Assembly: GCA_039649115.1 (NCBI GenBank)
Contig: JBBWZQ010000343.1
Coordinates: 1-26,665 of the forward strand
DNA: 26,665 nucleotides
Direction: 5' to 3'
DNA from: DATEJJ01 sp039649115
Lineage (GTDB): Bacteria; Actinomycetota; Actinomycetes; Mycobacteriales; Micromonosporaceae
The translations under genes were made by a program, and so were the position numbers. Shown piece by piece: positions 1 through 7,235 of the stretch (position 1 is its first letter; each line of letters begins with the position of its first letter). The notes beneath the pieces are model-generated. The model did no database searches. It saw only the letters and a list, made by a program, of their open reading frames with translations, and had not been told where the DNA came from.

Positions 1-62
1 GCCGGGAACGCAGCCGGAGCCGGGTTTTGGCGGAGGCGAGCACGGCCAAGATCGGTAGAGCC

Positions 63-89
63 GGAATGCCCGGGCCACCTTGCGATGTT
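63..89 (+). promoter_or_regulatory. Putative SigR-type (autoregulatory) promoter of sigR
   Basis: GGAAT at 63-67 and GTT at 87-89 are separated by 19 bases. The known SigR/SigH consensus is GGAAT, about 18 bases, then GTT. Transcription would start near 95, so the message would carry an open frame of almost 300 bases ahead of the conserved SigR domain. In Streptomyces sigR is autoregulated from such a promoter. The match and its place are seen; the function is inferred. The spacer is one base longer than the commonest value. Confidence 0.6.
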
Positions 90-208
90 GCACCCCGCGG
101 AGGCTTTGCCAACAGCGGGGCCGCAGCCGGTGCCAGCACTGGCGCGCCCTGTCAGACCTCGCGAACAAGGACGGTTTTGTGGGTACAGATACCAGGTTGC
201 CTGATGGC

Positions 209-385
209 ATGAGTGCGCAGCTCGTGCGCCGGTTGCTCTTCGCACCGGACTGGCCGGCCGAAGGCGACGTCACCCCGGGTTCGGGCGCGTTGGCGTCGAT
301 GCTGGGCGTATCCTCGGCGAGACAACCGAGAGGGTCGCAGCGGATCGCCGTCGAGCGGCCCGAGGCAAAAGGCGGGACGAGTCGA
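209..385 (+). other. Possible N-terminal extension of SigR (long isoform)
   Basis: The sigR frame stays open upstream of the conserved domain. An ATG at 209 would add 59 residues (beginning MSAQLVRRLL) to the short form. Other in-frame starts are GTG 179, TTG 197 and ATG 299; none has a strong Shine-Dalgarno sequence. In Streptomyces coelicolor a stress-induced, unstable SigR isoform carries about 55 extra N-terminal residues and is made from the autoregulated transcript. The SigR-type promoter at 63-89 would produce a matching transcript here. Whether it is translated is inference. Confidence 0.4.
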
Positions 386-1003
386 TTGGCACGCGGCGAG
401 CGGACGGACGAGCGGCGCGCGCGGTTCGAGCGGGACGCGCTGCCCTTCGTGGACCAGCTGTACGCCGCCGCGCTGCGGATGACCCGCAACCCGGCCGACG
501 CCGAGGATCTGGTGCAGGAGACGTTCCTGAAGGCGTTCGCCGCCTTCCACCAGTTCGAAGAGGGCACGAACCTCAAGGCCTGGCTGTACCGGATCCTGAC
601 GAACACCTACATCAACTCGTACCGGAAGCGGCAGCGGCAGCCGATCCAGGCGCCGACCGAGGAGATCAGCGACTGGCAGCTGGCCTCCGCCGAGTCGCAC
701 ACCTCCAGCGGGTTGCGCTCGGCCGAGACCGAGGCGCTGGACCGGCTCCCCGACTCGGATGTCAAGCAGGCGCTGCAGGCGCTGCCCGAGGACTTCCGGC
801 TCGCGGTCTACCTGGCCGACGTGGAAGGCTTCTCGTACAAGGAGATCGCCGAGATCATGGGTACCCCCATCGGTACCGTGATGTCGCGGCTGCACCGGGG
901 CCGGCGCAACCTGCGCCAGCTGCTCGAGGGTTACGCTGCCGATCGGGGCTTCACCCGTGGCTCGTCCACGACCGAGGTGCTCGAAGCCGGGCAGGAGGTG
1001 TGA
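386..1003 (+). CDS. sigR: ECF RNA polymerase sigma factor SigR (SigH-type, thiol-oxidative stress)
   Basis: A group IV (ECF) sigma factor of 205 residues from the TTG at 386. It directs RNA polymerase to thioredoxin, mycothiol and protease genes when its anti-sigma partner is oxidised. Region 2 is clear near residues 15-85 (FERDALPFVDQLY, then NPADAEDLVQETF and NLKAWLYRILTNTYINSYRK). Region 4 lies near 130-185 (ALQALPEDFRLAVYLADVEG, then YKEIAEIMGTPIGTVMSRLH). The TTG start is chosen because the protein then begins just before the conserved FERDALPF block; upstream in-frame starts at 299 and 209 are possible and may make a longer isoform. The stop is four bases before the rsrA start, as expected for a sigma/anti-sigma pair. 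Identity is firm; the start is uncertain. Confidence 0.9.
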   Translation: MARGERTDERRARFERDALPFVDQLYAAALRMTRNPADAEDLVQETFLKAFAAFHQFEEGTNLKAWLYRILTNTYINSYRKRQRQPIQAPTEEISDWQLASAESHTSSGLRSAETEALDRLPDSDVKQALQALPEDFRLAVYLADVEGFSYKEIAEIMGTPIGTVMSRLHRGRRNLRQLLEGYAADRGFTRGSSTTEVLEAGQEV

Positions 1004-1007
1004 GCAC

Positions 1008-1292
1008 ATGAGTTGCGGTGACCCGCACGAGACCGACTGTCGCGAAGTGCTCGCCGAGGTCTACTTCTACCTCGATCTGGAGTGCGACGAGACGCGCCGC
1101 GACGTCATCCGTACCCACCTCGACGAGTGCTCGCCGTGCCTGCGCGAGTACGGCATCGAGCAGGAGGTCAAGGCGCTGGTCGCGCGCTGCTGCGGCAGCG
1201 AGACGGCGCCGCCGGGGCTGCGTGAGCGGCTGCGGGCCAAGCTCACCGAGCTGGTCTTCGAGTCGGAGACCCACGAGCTCTACGCGGAGTAG
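1008..1292 (+). CDS. rsrA: Redox-sensitive zinc anti-sigma factor RsrA
   Basis: A 94-residue zinc-binding anti-sigma (ZAS) protein that holds SigR when reduced and releases it after disulfide formation. The signature H-x3-C-x2-C is present as H37, C41 and C44 (HLDECSPC). C3, C11, C61 and C62 also fall exactly where the Streptomyces protein has cysteines; a further cysteine sits at C26. C11 and C44 are the known redox-trigger pair of the family. The ATG at 1008 follows AGGAGGTG at 993-1000, which overlaps the end of sigR, so the two are cotranscribed and probably translationally coupled. A strong hairpin follows at 1309-1335. Confidence 0.95.
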   Translation: MSCGDPHETDCREVLAEVYFYLDLECDETRRDVIRTHLDECSPCLREYGIEQEVKALVARCCGSETAPPGLRERLRAKLTELVFESETHELYAE

Positions 1293-1308
1293 CCCGCCTT
1301 GTCATGGC

Positions 1309-1335
1309 GATGCCCGGGCCTGCTGCCCGGGCATC
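1309..1335. terminator. Bidirectional terminator hairpin between rsrA and bL37
   Basis: A perfect 10-bp inverted repeat: GATGCCCGGG at 1309-1318 pairs with CCCGGGCATC at 1326-1335 around a 7-base loop. It lies between the convergent rsrA and bL37 genes, 3 bases from the bL37 stop. No T-run follows, as is usual in high-GC actinobacteria. Confidence 0.65.
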
Positions 1336-1338
1336 CGC

Positions 1339-1413
1339 TCACGAGTTGGGGCGCTTGCCGTGGTTGGCCGCGTTCTTCTTGCGTGCCTTCTTCTTGCGGG
1401 ACTTCTTTGCCAT
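1339..1413 (-). CDS. Ribosomal protein bL37-like (24-residue basic protein)
   Basis: A 24-residue, extremely basic ORF starting MAKKSRKKKARKKNAA and ending NHGKRPNS. This matches the actinobacterial small ribosomal protein bL37 (once annotated AURKAIP1/COX24-like), seen in mycobacterial 50S structures and known for the NHGKRPN ending. It is too short for routine gene calling and lies antisense between rsrA and the biotinyl protein. A -10-like TAGGAT sits exactly 7 bases upstream of the ATG, suggesting a leaderless message. No clear Shine-Dalgarno is needed or seen. The protein should sit on the large ribosomal subunit. The sequence resemblance is strong; ribosomal function is carried over from the family. 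Confidence 0.88.
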   Translation of the reverse strand: MAKKSRKKKARKKNAANHGKRPNS

Positions 1414-1420
1414 GGGCGCC

Positions 1421-1426
1421 ATCCTA
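1421..1426 (-). promoter_or_regulatory. -10 element for leaderless bL37 transcript
   Basis: The minus strand reads TAGGAT (TANNNT type), seven bases, then the bL37 ATG, which places +1 on or next to the A of the start codon. No convincing -35 is seen. Confidence 0.45.
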
Positions 1427-1522
1427 TGGTGCGCTCGCAGGGGTGCGGCAGGCGGCGCTGTGATTCATGGTTGGATACCGCTGACGCACCGCAGCGTGAT
1501 CCGCAGTGACTGGAGGGCGACC

Positions 1523-1738
1523 ATGGCCGAGGAGATCCGCGCCGAAATGGTGGCGAACGTGTGGAAGGTGGTCGCCGCCACCGGTGACGAGGTGGCCGAG
1601 GGCGACACGCTGGTCATCCTGGAGTCCATGAAGATGGAGATCCCGGTCGTCGTGGAGTCGGAGGGAAAGGTCACCCAGATCGCGGTGAACGAGGGCGACG
1701 TGGTGCAGGAGGGTGATCTCATCGCTGTCGTGGAGTGA
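1523..1738 (+). CDS. Biotin/lipoyl attachment domain protein (TB7.3-like BCCP)
   Basis: A single biotinyl domain of 71 residues. The attachment lysine is K37 in ESMKMEIPV, the classic biotin-carrier motif. The rest forms the usual flattened beta-barrel (GDEVAEGD and later GDVVQEGDLIAVVE). It resembles the M. tuberculosis biotinylated protein TB7.3, which is also encoded beside the sigH-rshA pair and pdtaS. Such stand-alone carriers are thought to be modified by BirA and may serve an acyl-CoA carboxylase; no carboxylase subunit is nearby, so the partner is unknown. The ATG at 1523 follows GGAGGG at 1512-1517. Its last 20 bases overlap the convergent tetR gene. Confidence 0.92.
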   Translation: MAEEIRAEMVANVWKVVAATGDEVAEGDTLVILESMKMEIPVVVESEGKVTQIAVNEGDVVQEGDLIAVVE

Positions 1739-2303
1739 CCGCGACCGGCGAGGCGGCCTCGACCAGTTCGAGTGCGACCTCGAGGCCTGCCGCGGCGCGC
1801 TCCTGGTCGGTGACGTCGTCGTCCCGGATCACGAACCAGGTCGCGTGCAGCGCGAAGATCGACAGCGCGCACTTCAGCCGTACCGCCAGGGGGTCCCCCG
1901 GTGACGAGAGCAGATCGAGCATGTCCAGCATGAGGTCGCGCATCTTCTCGCTCTTGGGGTGGTCGCGCAGCGAGGTCTGGTTGCGCTCCAGGAACCGCAT
2001 GACGTCCTGGTGCCGGCCCTCGTGCAGCTGGGCGGCGTACCGGCGGAGGAACTCCCGGCGCAGCTCGTGGCTGGGGGGCTGGCTGCGCGCCCACTCCACG
2101 AGTTCGGTCATCACCGCCAGCCGGTCCTGCATCAGGCTCGCGACGATGTCTTCCTTCGTCTTGAAGTGGTAGTACAGGGCGGCCTTCGTGACGCCCAGCC
2201 GCTCGGCGATCTCCCGCAGCGAGGTACCCTCGTACCCCTGTTCGATGAACAGCTCAAGAGCCACAGCCTGGATGCGACCGCGCGTGCCACCCTGATCCCT
2301 CAT
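1719..2303 (-). CDS. TetR-family transcriptional repressor of the divergent exporter
   Basis: A 194-residue TetR regulator. The N-terminal helix-turn-helix is clear (TSLREIAERLGVTKAALYYHF, about residues 25-45, then KTKEDI). The C-terminal part is the variable ligand-binding and dimerisation region. The ATG at 2303 follows AGGA on the minus strand. It is divergent from the MFS exporter, with a 22-bp near-palindrome and a weaker copy between them, so it very likely represses both genes and is released by an exporter substrate. The ligand cannot be told from sequence. Its 3' end overlaps the biotinyl protein gene by 20 bases. Confidence 0.9.
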   Translation of the reverse strand: MRDQGGTRGRIQAVALELFIEQGYEGTSLREIAERLGVTKAALYYHFKTKEDIVASLMQDRLAVMTELVEWARSQPPSHELRREFLRRYAAQLHEGRHQDVMRFLERNQTSLRDHPKSEKMRDLMLDMLDLLSSPGDPLAVRLKCALSIFALHATWFVIRDDDVTDQERAAAGLEVALELVEAASPVAVTPRQR

Positions 2304-2343
2304 GTTTCCTGTGACCTCGATCCCACCCGGGCCGCTGTGGATA

Positions 2344-2365
2344 TTACTTGACGGCCGGCAAGTAA
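2344..2365. promoter_or_regulatory. TetR operator, primary palindrome
   Basis: TTACTTG at 2344-2350 and CAAGTAA at 2359-2365 flank CGGCCG, giving a 22-bp palindrome with a single mismatched pair. It overlaps a TTGACG -35 candidate for the exporter (2348-2353) and a TAATAT -10 candidate for tetR (2341-2346, minus strand). This is the expected place for TetR to block both promoters. Confidence 0.7.
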
Positions 2366-2377
2366 GTAGCCTACCGT
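2348..2377 (+). promoter_or_regulatory. Candidate promoter of the MFS exporter
   Basis: TTGACG at 2348-2353, an 18-base spacer, then TACCGT at 2372-2377. The -35 lies inside the primary operator palindrome. The region is notably AT-richer than its surroundings. Confidence 0.45.
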
Positions 2378-2389
2378 ACCAGTGTAAGC

Positions 2390-2411
2390 ACACTAGCCGG
2401 CCGGCAAGTAA
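2390..2411. promoter_or_regulatory. TetR operator, degenerate second copy
   Basis: The right arm and core, CCGGCCGGCAAGTAAGT from 2397, repeat those of the first operator, but the left arm keeps only about four of seven positions. The centre lies 46 bp from that of the first operator. A further AGTAAGT fragment follows at 2415-2421. It is probably a lower-affinity site. Confidence 0.45.
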
Positions 2412-2451
2412 GTCAGTAAGTACGGCCGCCGAATTCGGGGGGAGCCTACCG

Positions 2452-4023
2452 GTGACTGTCACCGAAGCACCGCCGGCACGACGACGCGAGGTCATGGTCG
2501 TCCTGCCCGGACTCATGCTCGCGATGCTGCTGGCGATGCTGGACAACATGATCGTCAGTACCGCCATGCCGCGCATCGTGAGCGATCTGCACGGCCTCAC
2601 CCACCTCTCCTGGGTGGTCACCGCGTACGTGCTGGGCACCACGGTGTCCACGCCGCTGTGGGGCAAGATCGGCGACCTGTACGGTCGCAAGAGCATCTTC
2701 ATGACCTCGATCGTGGTCTTCCTGGTCGGCTCGGCGCTGAGCGGCATGTCGCAGAACATGGGCGAACTGATCGGCTTCCGGGCGCTGCAGGGACTGGGTG
2801 CCGGCGGCCTGATCGTGGGCGTGATGGCGATCATCGGTGACCTGGTGCCGCCCCGCGAGCGGGGTCGCTACCAGGGGTTCATGGCCTCCATCATGGCAGT
2901 TGCCATGGTGGCCGGCCCGCTCGCCGGCGGGTACATCACCGACCACCTGAGCTGGCGCTGGGCGTTCTACATCAACCTGCCGCTGGGTGCGATCGCCCTG
3001 GCGCTCCTCGCGGTGCGCCTGCACCTGCCGAAGTACCGCACCGAGCACCGGATCGACTGGGCCGGCGCGGGCCTGCTCGCGCTGGGCATCACCGCGCTGG
3101 TGCTGATCACCACCTGGGGCGGCAACCAGTACGCGTGGGGCTCCTGGCAGATCATCGGCCTCGCCGTGCTCGCCGTCGTGGCGCTGGCTCTCTTCGCTCT
3201 CGTCGAGCGCGGCGCCGCCGAGCCGATCCTGTCGCTGGGCCTGTTCCGCAACCGCAACTTCACGCTCAGCGTGCTGATCGGTTTCCTGCTCGGCTTCGCG
3301 ATGTTCGGGGCGATCAACTTCCTGCCGCTGTTCCAGCAGGTGGTCCAGGGCGCCTCGGCCACCAACTCCGGGCTGCTCCTGCTGCCGATGATGGCGGGCC
3401 TGCTGGTGACCTCGCTGCTGGCCGGAAACCTGATCACCCGCACCGGCCGGTACCGGATCTATCCGGTCATCGGTGGTCTGATCATGGTGCTGGGCATGGT
3501 CATGCTCTCCACGCTGGCCGTGCACACCACCAAGACGCAGACCTCGCTGTACATGCTCGTGCTGGGCATGGGCATGGGCTTCCTCATGCAGACCACCATG
3601 CTGATCGCGCAGAACAGCGTGACGCAGAAGGACCTGGGCGTGGCCAGCAGCGCGGCGACCTTCTTCCGCTCGATCGGCGGGTCGTTCGGGGTGTCGCTCT
3701 TCGGGGCCGTCTTCAACCGGTCGCTCAAGACCGACATCACCCACCAGCTGGGCTCCGCGGCAGCCAGCAACCTCACCGGCAACGGGGTGGCCGGGCTGAC
3801 CGCGGGCAAGCTCAGGCTGATGCCGCCCGAGCAGGTACGCGCCCTGCTGCACGGGATCGCGGCCGCCACGTCGAGCATCTTCGTCTGGGCGATCGTGGTC
3901 GCGGTCGCGGTACCGGCACTGGCGGTGTTCATCAAGCACGTGCCGCTGCGCGGGTCGGCCGACGGGCCTGCCGCACCGGCTGCCGAGCCGGCCGGTGCCG
4001 ATCTGGTAGCGGTGTACGAGTAG
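2452..4023 (+). CDS. DHA2-family MFS multidrug exporter (EmrB/QacA type)
   Basis: A 523-residue, 14-segment membrane protein of the drug:H+ antiporter-2 family. It shows TM1 LMLAMLLAMLDNMIVSTAMP with the typical acidic residue, motif A GKIGDLYGRK in the first cytoplasmic loop, and motif C GPLAGGYITD near TM5. The GTG at 2452 is chosen because it follows a GGGGGGAG Shine-Dalgarno at 2437-2444 and gives the normal family N-terminus; the open frame continues upstream but would run through the operators. It is divergent from tetR and so probably inducible by its own substrate. Substrate range cannot be read from sequence. A strong hairpin follows at 4029-4070. Confidence 0.92.
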   Translation: MTVTEAPPARRREVMVVLPGLMLAMLLAMLDNMIVSTAMPRIVSDLHGLTHLSWVVTAYVLGTTVSTPLWGKIGDLYGRKSIFMTSIVVFLVGSALSGMSQNMGELIGFRALQGLGAGGLIVGVMAIIGDLVPPRERGRYQGFMASIMAVAMVAGPLAGGYITDHLSWRWAFYINLPLGAIALALLAVRLHLPKYRTEHRIDWAGAGLLALGITALVLITTWGGNQYAWGSWQIIGLAVLAVVALALFALVERGAAEPILSLGLFRNRNFTLSVLIGFLLGFAMFGAINFLPLFQQVVQGASATNSGLLLLPMMAGLLVTSLLAGNLITRTGRYRIYPVIGGLIMVLGMVMLSTLAVHTTKTQTSLYMLVLGMGMGFLMQTTMLIAQNSVTQKDLGVASSAATFFRSIGGSFGVSLFGAVFNRSLKTDITHQLGSAAASNLTGNGVAGLTAGKLRLMPPEQVRALLHGIAAATSSIFVWAIVVAVAVPALAVFIKHVPLRGSADGPAAPAAEPAGADLVAVYE

Positions 4024-4028
4024 GGGGT

Positions 4029-4070
4029 ATGACGCTCGCCCGTACCCGGTTGGGTGCGGGCGAGCGTCAT
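4029..4070 (+). terminator. Strong stem-loop terminator after the exporter
   Basis: ATGACGCTCGCCCG at 4029-4042 pairs perfectly with 4057-4070. The stem continues through ACCC/GGGT after one wobble pair, to a 4-base GGTT loop: about 19 bp in total. Only a short TT follows. It begins 5 bases after the exporter stop and probably isolates the SIS gene. Confidence 0.8.
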
Positions 4071-4167
4071 TTGGTGCTCGTACCATTATGAAATCTTCGT
4101 TTTGTGTGCAAGACTGCGCACCAATCGCGCGGCAATCGCGCAGATGATCGGCGGAGGGTGTGCCAGG

Positions 4168-5223
4168 GTGACCGGACGTGGCGCGGGCATGGCCGCCGAC
4201 ATCGCCGAGCAGCCGGAGGTCTTCGCCCGGCTGCTGGCCCCGGAGAGCTCGACCGCGATCGCGGAGGTCGCCGCGCAGATCGCGCGGTGGCGGCCCCGGC
4301 ACGTGGTGTTGACCGCCCGCGGCACCTCCGACCACGCCGCGCTCTATGCCGCCTACCTCATCGAGATCCGGCTCGCCGTGCCGGCCGGCCTGGCCAGCCC
4401 GTCCGCGGTCACCGTCTACGGCGCCCGCCCGGACCTGTCCGGTGCGCTGGTGGTCGGGGTGAGCCAGAGCGGCGGCTCGTCGGACCTGGTCGAGGTGATC
4501 ACCCAGGCGCGGGCCACCGGCGCGCACACCCTCGCCGTCACGAACAGTCCGCAGTCACCACTGGCCCAGGCCGCCGAGCTGCACATCGACGTCGCCGCCG
4601 GGCACGAGCGGGCGGTCGCCGCCACGAAGACCTACACGGCCGAACTGCTCGCGCTGCTGATGCTTGTCGAGGGGGTACGGGCGGGCGACGGCGCGCTGCC
4701 CGCGCCGGAGCGGTCGGCGCTGGAGGCGCTGCCCGGGCTCGCCACGCAGGTGCTGGAGGACCCGACCGCGGTGCACCTGGCGCCGCGGTACCGGTTCGCG
4801 GGCCGGGTCGTCACGACCGGCCGGGGCTACGCGTACCCGACCGCCCGCGAGACGGCGCTGAAGTTGATGGAGACCTCGTACCTGGCCGCGCTCGCCTTCT
4901 CCGGAGCCGACCTGCTGCACGGTCCGCTGGCCCTGGCCGACCCGGACGTGCCGGTCCTCGCCGTCGTGGGCAACGGACCGGGCGGCCGGGCCATGCGCGA
5001 GGTGCTGGCGAAGCTGGGCGAGCGCCGGGCGGACGTGGTGACGATCGGACCGTCCGATGTGGACGGAACGCAGCTGCGGCTGCCCGCGCCGGACGTCGAC
5101 GAGCGGTACGCGCCGATGCTGGACGTGCTTGCGCTGCAGCGCCTCGCGCTCGCGCTGGCCCTGGCCCGCGGCCAGGACCCGGACGCACCCCGCGGTCTGA
5201 ACAAGGTGACCGTCACCCGCTAG
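4168..5223 (+). CDS. Double-SIS-domain sugar-phosphate isomerase/deaminase-like protein
   Basis: A 351-residue protein with two SIS (sugar isomerase) domains, like the C-terminal isomerase half of glucosamine-6-phosphate synthase (GlmS) but with no glutaminase domain. The first domain has LTARGTSDHAALYAAY and the phosphate-binding SQSGGSSDLVEV. The second has TTGRGYAYPTARETALKLME. The tail PRGLNKVTVTR parallels the GlmS ending that carries the catalytic lysine. Such proteins act as hexosamine-phosphate isomerases or deaminases, or on Amadori products; the substrate is not assignable. The GTG at 4168 follows GGAGGG at 4153-4158. Upstream, CAATCGCGC is repeated directly at 4122 and 4133. It stands alone, with its stop overlapping the convergent lipoprotein gene by 11 bases. 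Confidence 0.85.
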   Translation: MTGRGAGMAADIAEQPEVFARLLAPESSTAIAEVAAQIARWRPRHVVLTARGTSDHAALYAAYLIEIRLAVPAGLASPSAVTVYGARPDLSGALVVGVSQSGGSSDLVEVITQARATGAHTLAVTNSPQSPLAQAAELHIDVAAGHERAVAATKTYTAELLALLMLVEGVRAGDGALPAPERSALEALPGLATQVLEDPTAVHLAPRYRFAGRVVTTGRGYAYPTARETALKLMETSYLAALAFSGADLLHGPLALADPDVPVLAVVGNGPGGRAMREVLAKLGERRADVVTIGPSDVDGTQLRLPAPDVDERYAPMLDVLALQRLALALALARGQDPDAPRGLNKVTVTR

Positions 5224-5683
5224 CGGCGATCCTGATGACCGCGGCCTGGTCCTCGCGCAGGGACCTGGCGGGGAAGGTCTGCGCCGGGCGGCCGGCGACC
5301 GAGATGCCGTAGCTGGCGACACCACCGGGTACCGCGCGGATCTCGAACGGGAAGTCGCAGGACGCGCCGGAACCGCCGGGTGCGGCGGAGGCGCGTGCCA
5401 CGATCCCCGCGCCCAGCGAGCCGAGGGCGATCTCGTGGCCGGCCGGATCGGTCACCTTCACCGGCGCGCCGCCCGCGATGTCGGGCAGCGCGACCGGGGC
5501 GGCACAGGCGGCACCGGCCGCCCGCCGGTCGGTACCGGGCAGCGGTACCGTCACCCGGCCCCGCAGCACGAACCCGTTCGGCTTGGTGTGGCTGACGTTC
5601 GAGGCCCCGACGAAGCCGCAGCCGGCCGGCACGAGCGCGGCCAGCGCGGCGAGCAGAACTGCGGTTCGGCGCACGGAACGCAC
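5213..5683 (-). CDS. Small putative lipoprotein of unknown function
   Basis: A 156-residue protein with a short basic N-terminus (VRSVRR), a hydrophobic stretch (AVLLAALAALVPA) and a lipobox ending at C22 (PAGC), so a lipid-anchored extracytoplasmic protein. The mature part is about 135 residues, beta-rich by look, with three further cysteines. No family is recognised. The first GTG (5683) is chosen because GGAGGG lies 4 bases upstream; a second GTG three codons later is possible. It is divergent from pdtaS, with 43 bp between the starts, and convergent with the SIS gene. Confidence 0.7.
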   Translation of the reverse strand: MRSVRRTAVLLAALAALVPAGCGFVGASNVSHTKPNGFVLRGRVTVPLPGTDRRAAGAACAAPVALPDIAGGAPVKVTDPAGHEIALGSLGAGIVARASAAPGGSGASCDFPFEIRAVPGGVASYGISVAGRPAQTFPARSLREDQAAVIRIAASG

Positions 5684-5726
5684 GCTACCCTCCGGCGGGG
5701 CGGGCACGCGTGGCAGGCTGGAAGCC

Positions 5727-7235
5727 GTGTCCACGCTGCGCGACCTGCTGGAGGAGCACACCTCCTTCGACCCGGCCGACGTCGAACACCTGCACCGGGT
5801 GGCCGGCGACTGGCAACTGATCTCCGACCTGTCCTTCGCCGACCTGCTGATGTGGGTACCGGTGGGCACCGGCAACGACTTCGTGTGCGTGGCGCAGGTA
5901 CGCCCGACCACGGCACCGACGGCGTACCAGGACGACCAGGTGGGTCGGGTGTCCGGCGGACCGGAGGTGGCCCACCTGCACGTGGCCCGTACCCAGGGCC
6001 GGATCTGGCGGGAGGGCGACCCGGTCTGGTACGGCGACACGCCGGCCCGGCACGAGGCGATCCCGGTACGCCGGCACGGTGGCACGCAGGTGATCGCGGT
6101 GATCGGGCGGGACACCAACCTGTCCACCGCGCGTACCCCGAGCCAGCTGGAGCTCAACTACCTGACGACCGCCGACGACCTGGCCCAGATGGTCGCCGAC
6201 GGTACCTTCCCGACGCGCCGGCATCCGGGGGAGATCACGCACGCGCCCCGGGTCGGCGACGGCCTGATCCGGCTGGACGCGAGCGGCAAGGTCACGTACG
6301 CGAGCCCCAACGCGCAGTCCGCGTACCGCCGGATGGGCACGCCCACCCACCTCGCCGGCGAGGACCTCGCCATTCTCACCAAGCGCCTCGCCGACGACCC
6401 GCTGGAGGGCACCGAGGTCAGCAACGGCATCCTGACCGCCCTGCGGGGCGAGGGCCCGCCGCGCAAGGAGATCAGCGCGCGGGGGGCGTCGATGCTGATG
6501 CGCGCGGTACCGCTCATGCCGGCGGGGGTACCGATCGGCGCGCTGGTGCTGGTGCGCGACGTCACCGAGGTGCGCCGCCGGGACCGGGCGCTGATCACGA
6601 AGGACGCCACCATCCGGGAGATCCACCACCGGGTGAAGAACAACCTCCAGACGGTGGCCGCGCTGCTGCGGCTGCAGGCCAGGCGCGCGCCGGCCGCGCG
6701 GGAGGCGCTGGAGGAGTCGGTGCGGCGGGTCGCCTCCATCGCGCTGGTGCACGAGACGCTGTCGATGTCCAGCGACGAGGTCGTCGAGTTCGACGGGATC
6801 GTCGACCGGGTGTCGGTGGCCGCCGCCGAGGTGTCCGCGCCGGACTCGCTGGTGCGCATCGGCCGGGACGGCACCTTCGGGGTGCTGCCCGCGGACATCG
6901 CCACGCCGCTCGTCATGGTCCTGAACGAGCTGCTGGTCAACGCGGTCGACCACGGCTTCAAGCCCGGTGACGACGGCGAGGTGGTGGTGCACGTGCAGCG
7001 CAGCCACAAGGAGCTGCACGTGACCGTGGCCGACACCGGCAAGGGCCTGCCGGACGACTTCGACCTGCTGGCCAGCGAGCGGCTGGGGCTGCAGATCGTC
7101 CGCACCCTGGTGGCCGGGGAGCTGCGCGGCACGATCAAGCTGCGCACCCGCGCCGAGGGCGGTACCGAGGCCGAGCTGCTGGTGCCGCTCGTCCAGGTCA
7201 GCCGCGCACGTACAAGGCGACAGTCAGGCCCTTGA
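5727..7235 (+). CDS. pdtaS: Sensor histidine kinase PdtaS
   Basis: A 502-residue soluble sensor kinase. The N-terminus (STLRDLLEEHTSF, then DWQLISDLSFADLLMWVP) and domain order GAF-like (about 1-150), PAS (about 180-285, YASPNAQSAYRRMG), HisKA_2 and HATPase match M. tuberculosis PdtaS. The phosphoacceptor region is EIHHRVKNNLQTVAALL with H300/H301. The ATPase shows NELLVNAVDHGF and DTGKGLP. PdtaS phosphorylates the ANTAR antiterminator PdtaR, which is not in this window, and has been linked to copper/nitric-oxide sensing and c-di-GMP binding in mycobacteria. The GTG at 5727 has only a weak GGAAG site but gives the exact family start. The 3' end overlaps the convergent glycosyltransferase by 38 bases. 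Confidence 0.93.
   Translation: MSTLRDLLEEHTSFDPADVEHLHRVAGDWQLISDLSFADLLMWVPVGTGNDFVCVAQVRPTTAPTAYQDDQVGRVSGGPEVAHLHVARTQGRIWREGDPVWYGDTPARHEAIPVRRHGGTQVIAVIGRDTNLSTARTPSQLELNYLTTADDLAQMVADGTFPTRRHPGEITHAPRVGDGLIRLDASGKVTYASPNAQSAYRRMGTPTHLAGEDLAILTKRLADDPLEGTEVSNGILTALRGEGPPRKEISARGASMLMRAVPLMPAGVPIGALVLVRDVTEVRRRDRALITKDATIREIHHRVKNNLQTVAALLRLQARRAPAAREALEESVRRVASIALVHETLSMSSDEVVEFDGIVDRVSVAAAEVSAPDSLVRIGRDGTFGVLPADIATPLVMVLNELLVNAVDHGFKPGDDGEVVVHVQRSHKELHVTVADTGKGLPDDFDLLASERLGLQIVRTLVAGELRGTIKLRTRAEGGTEAELLVPLVQVSRARTRRQSGP

Noticed and set aside
2446..4527. A 693-codon minus-strand frame opposite the exporter
   Set aside because: Shadow frame; it would cross the operators and the strong terminator, and the exporter frame is unmistakable.
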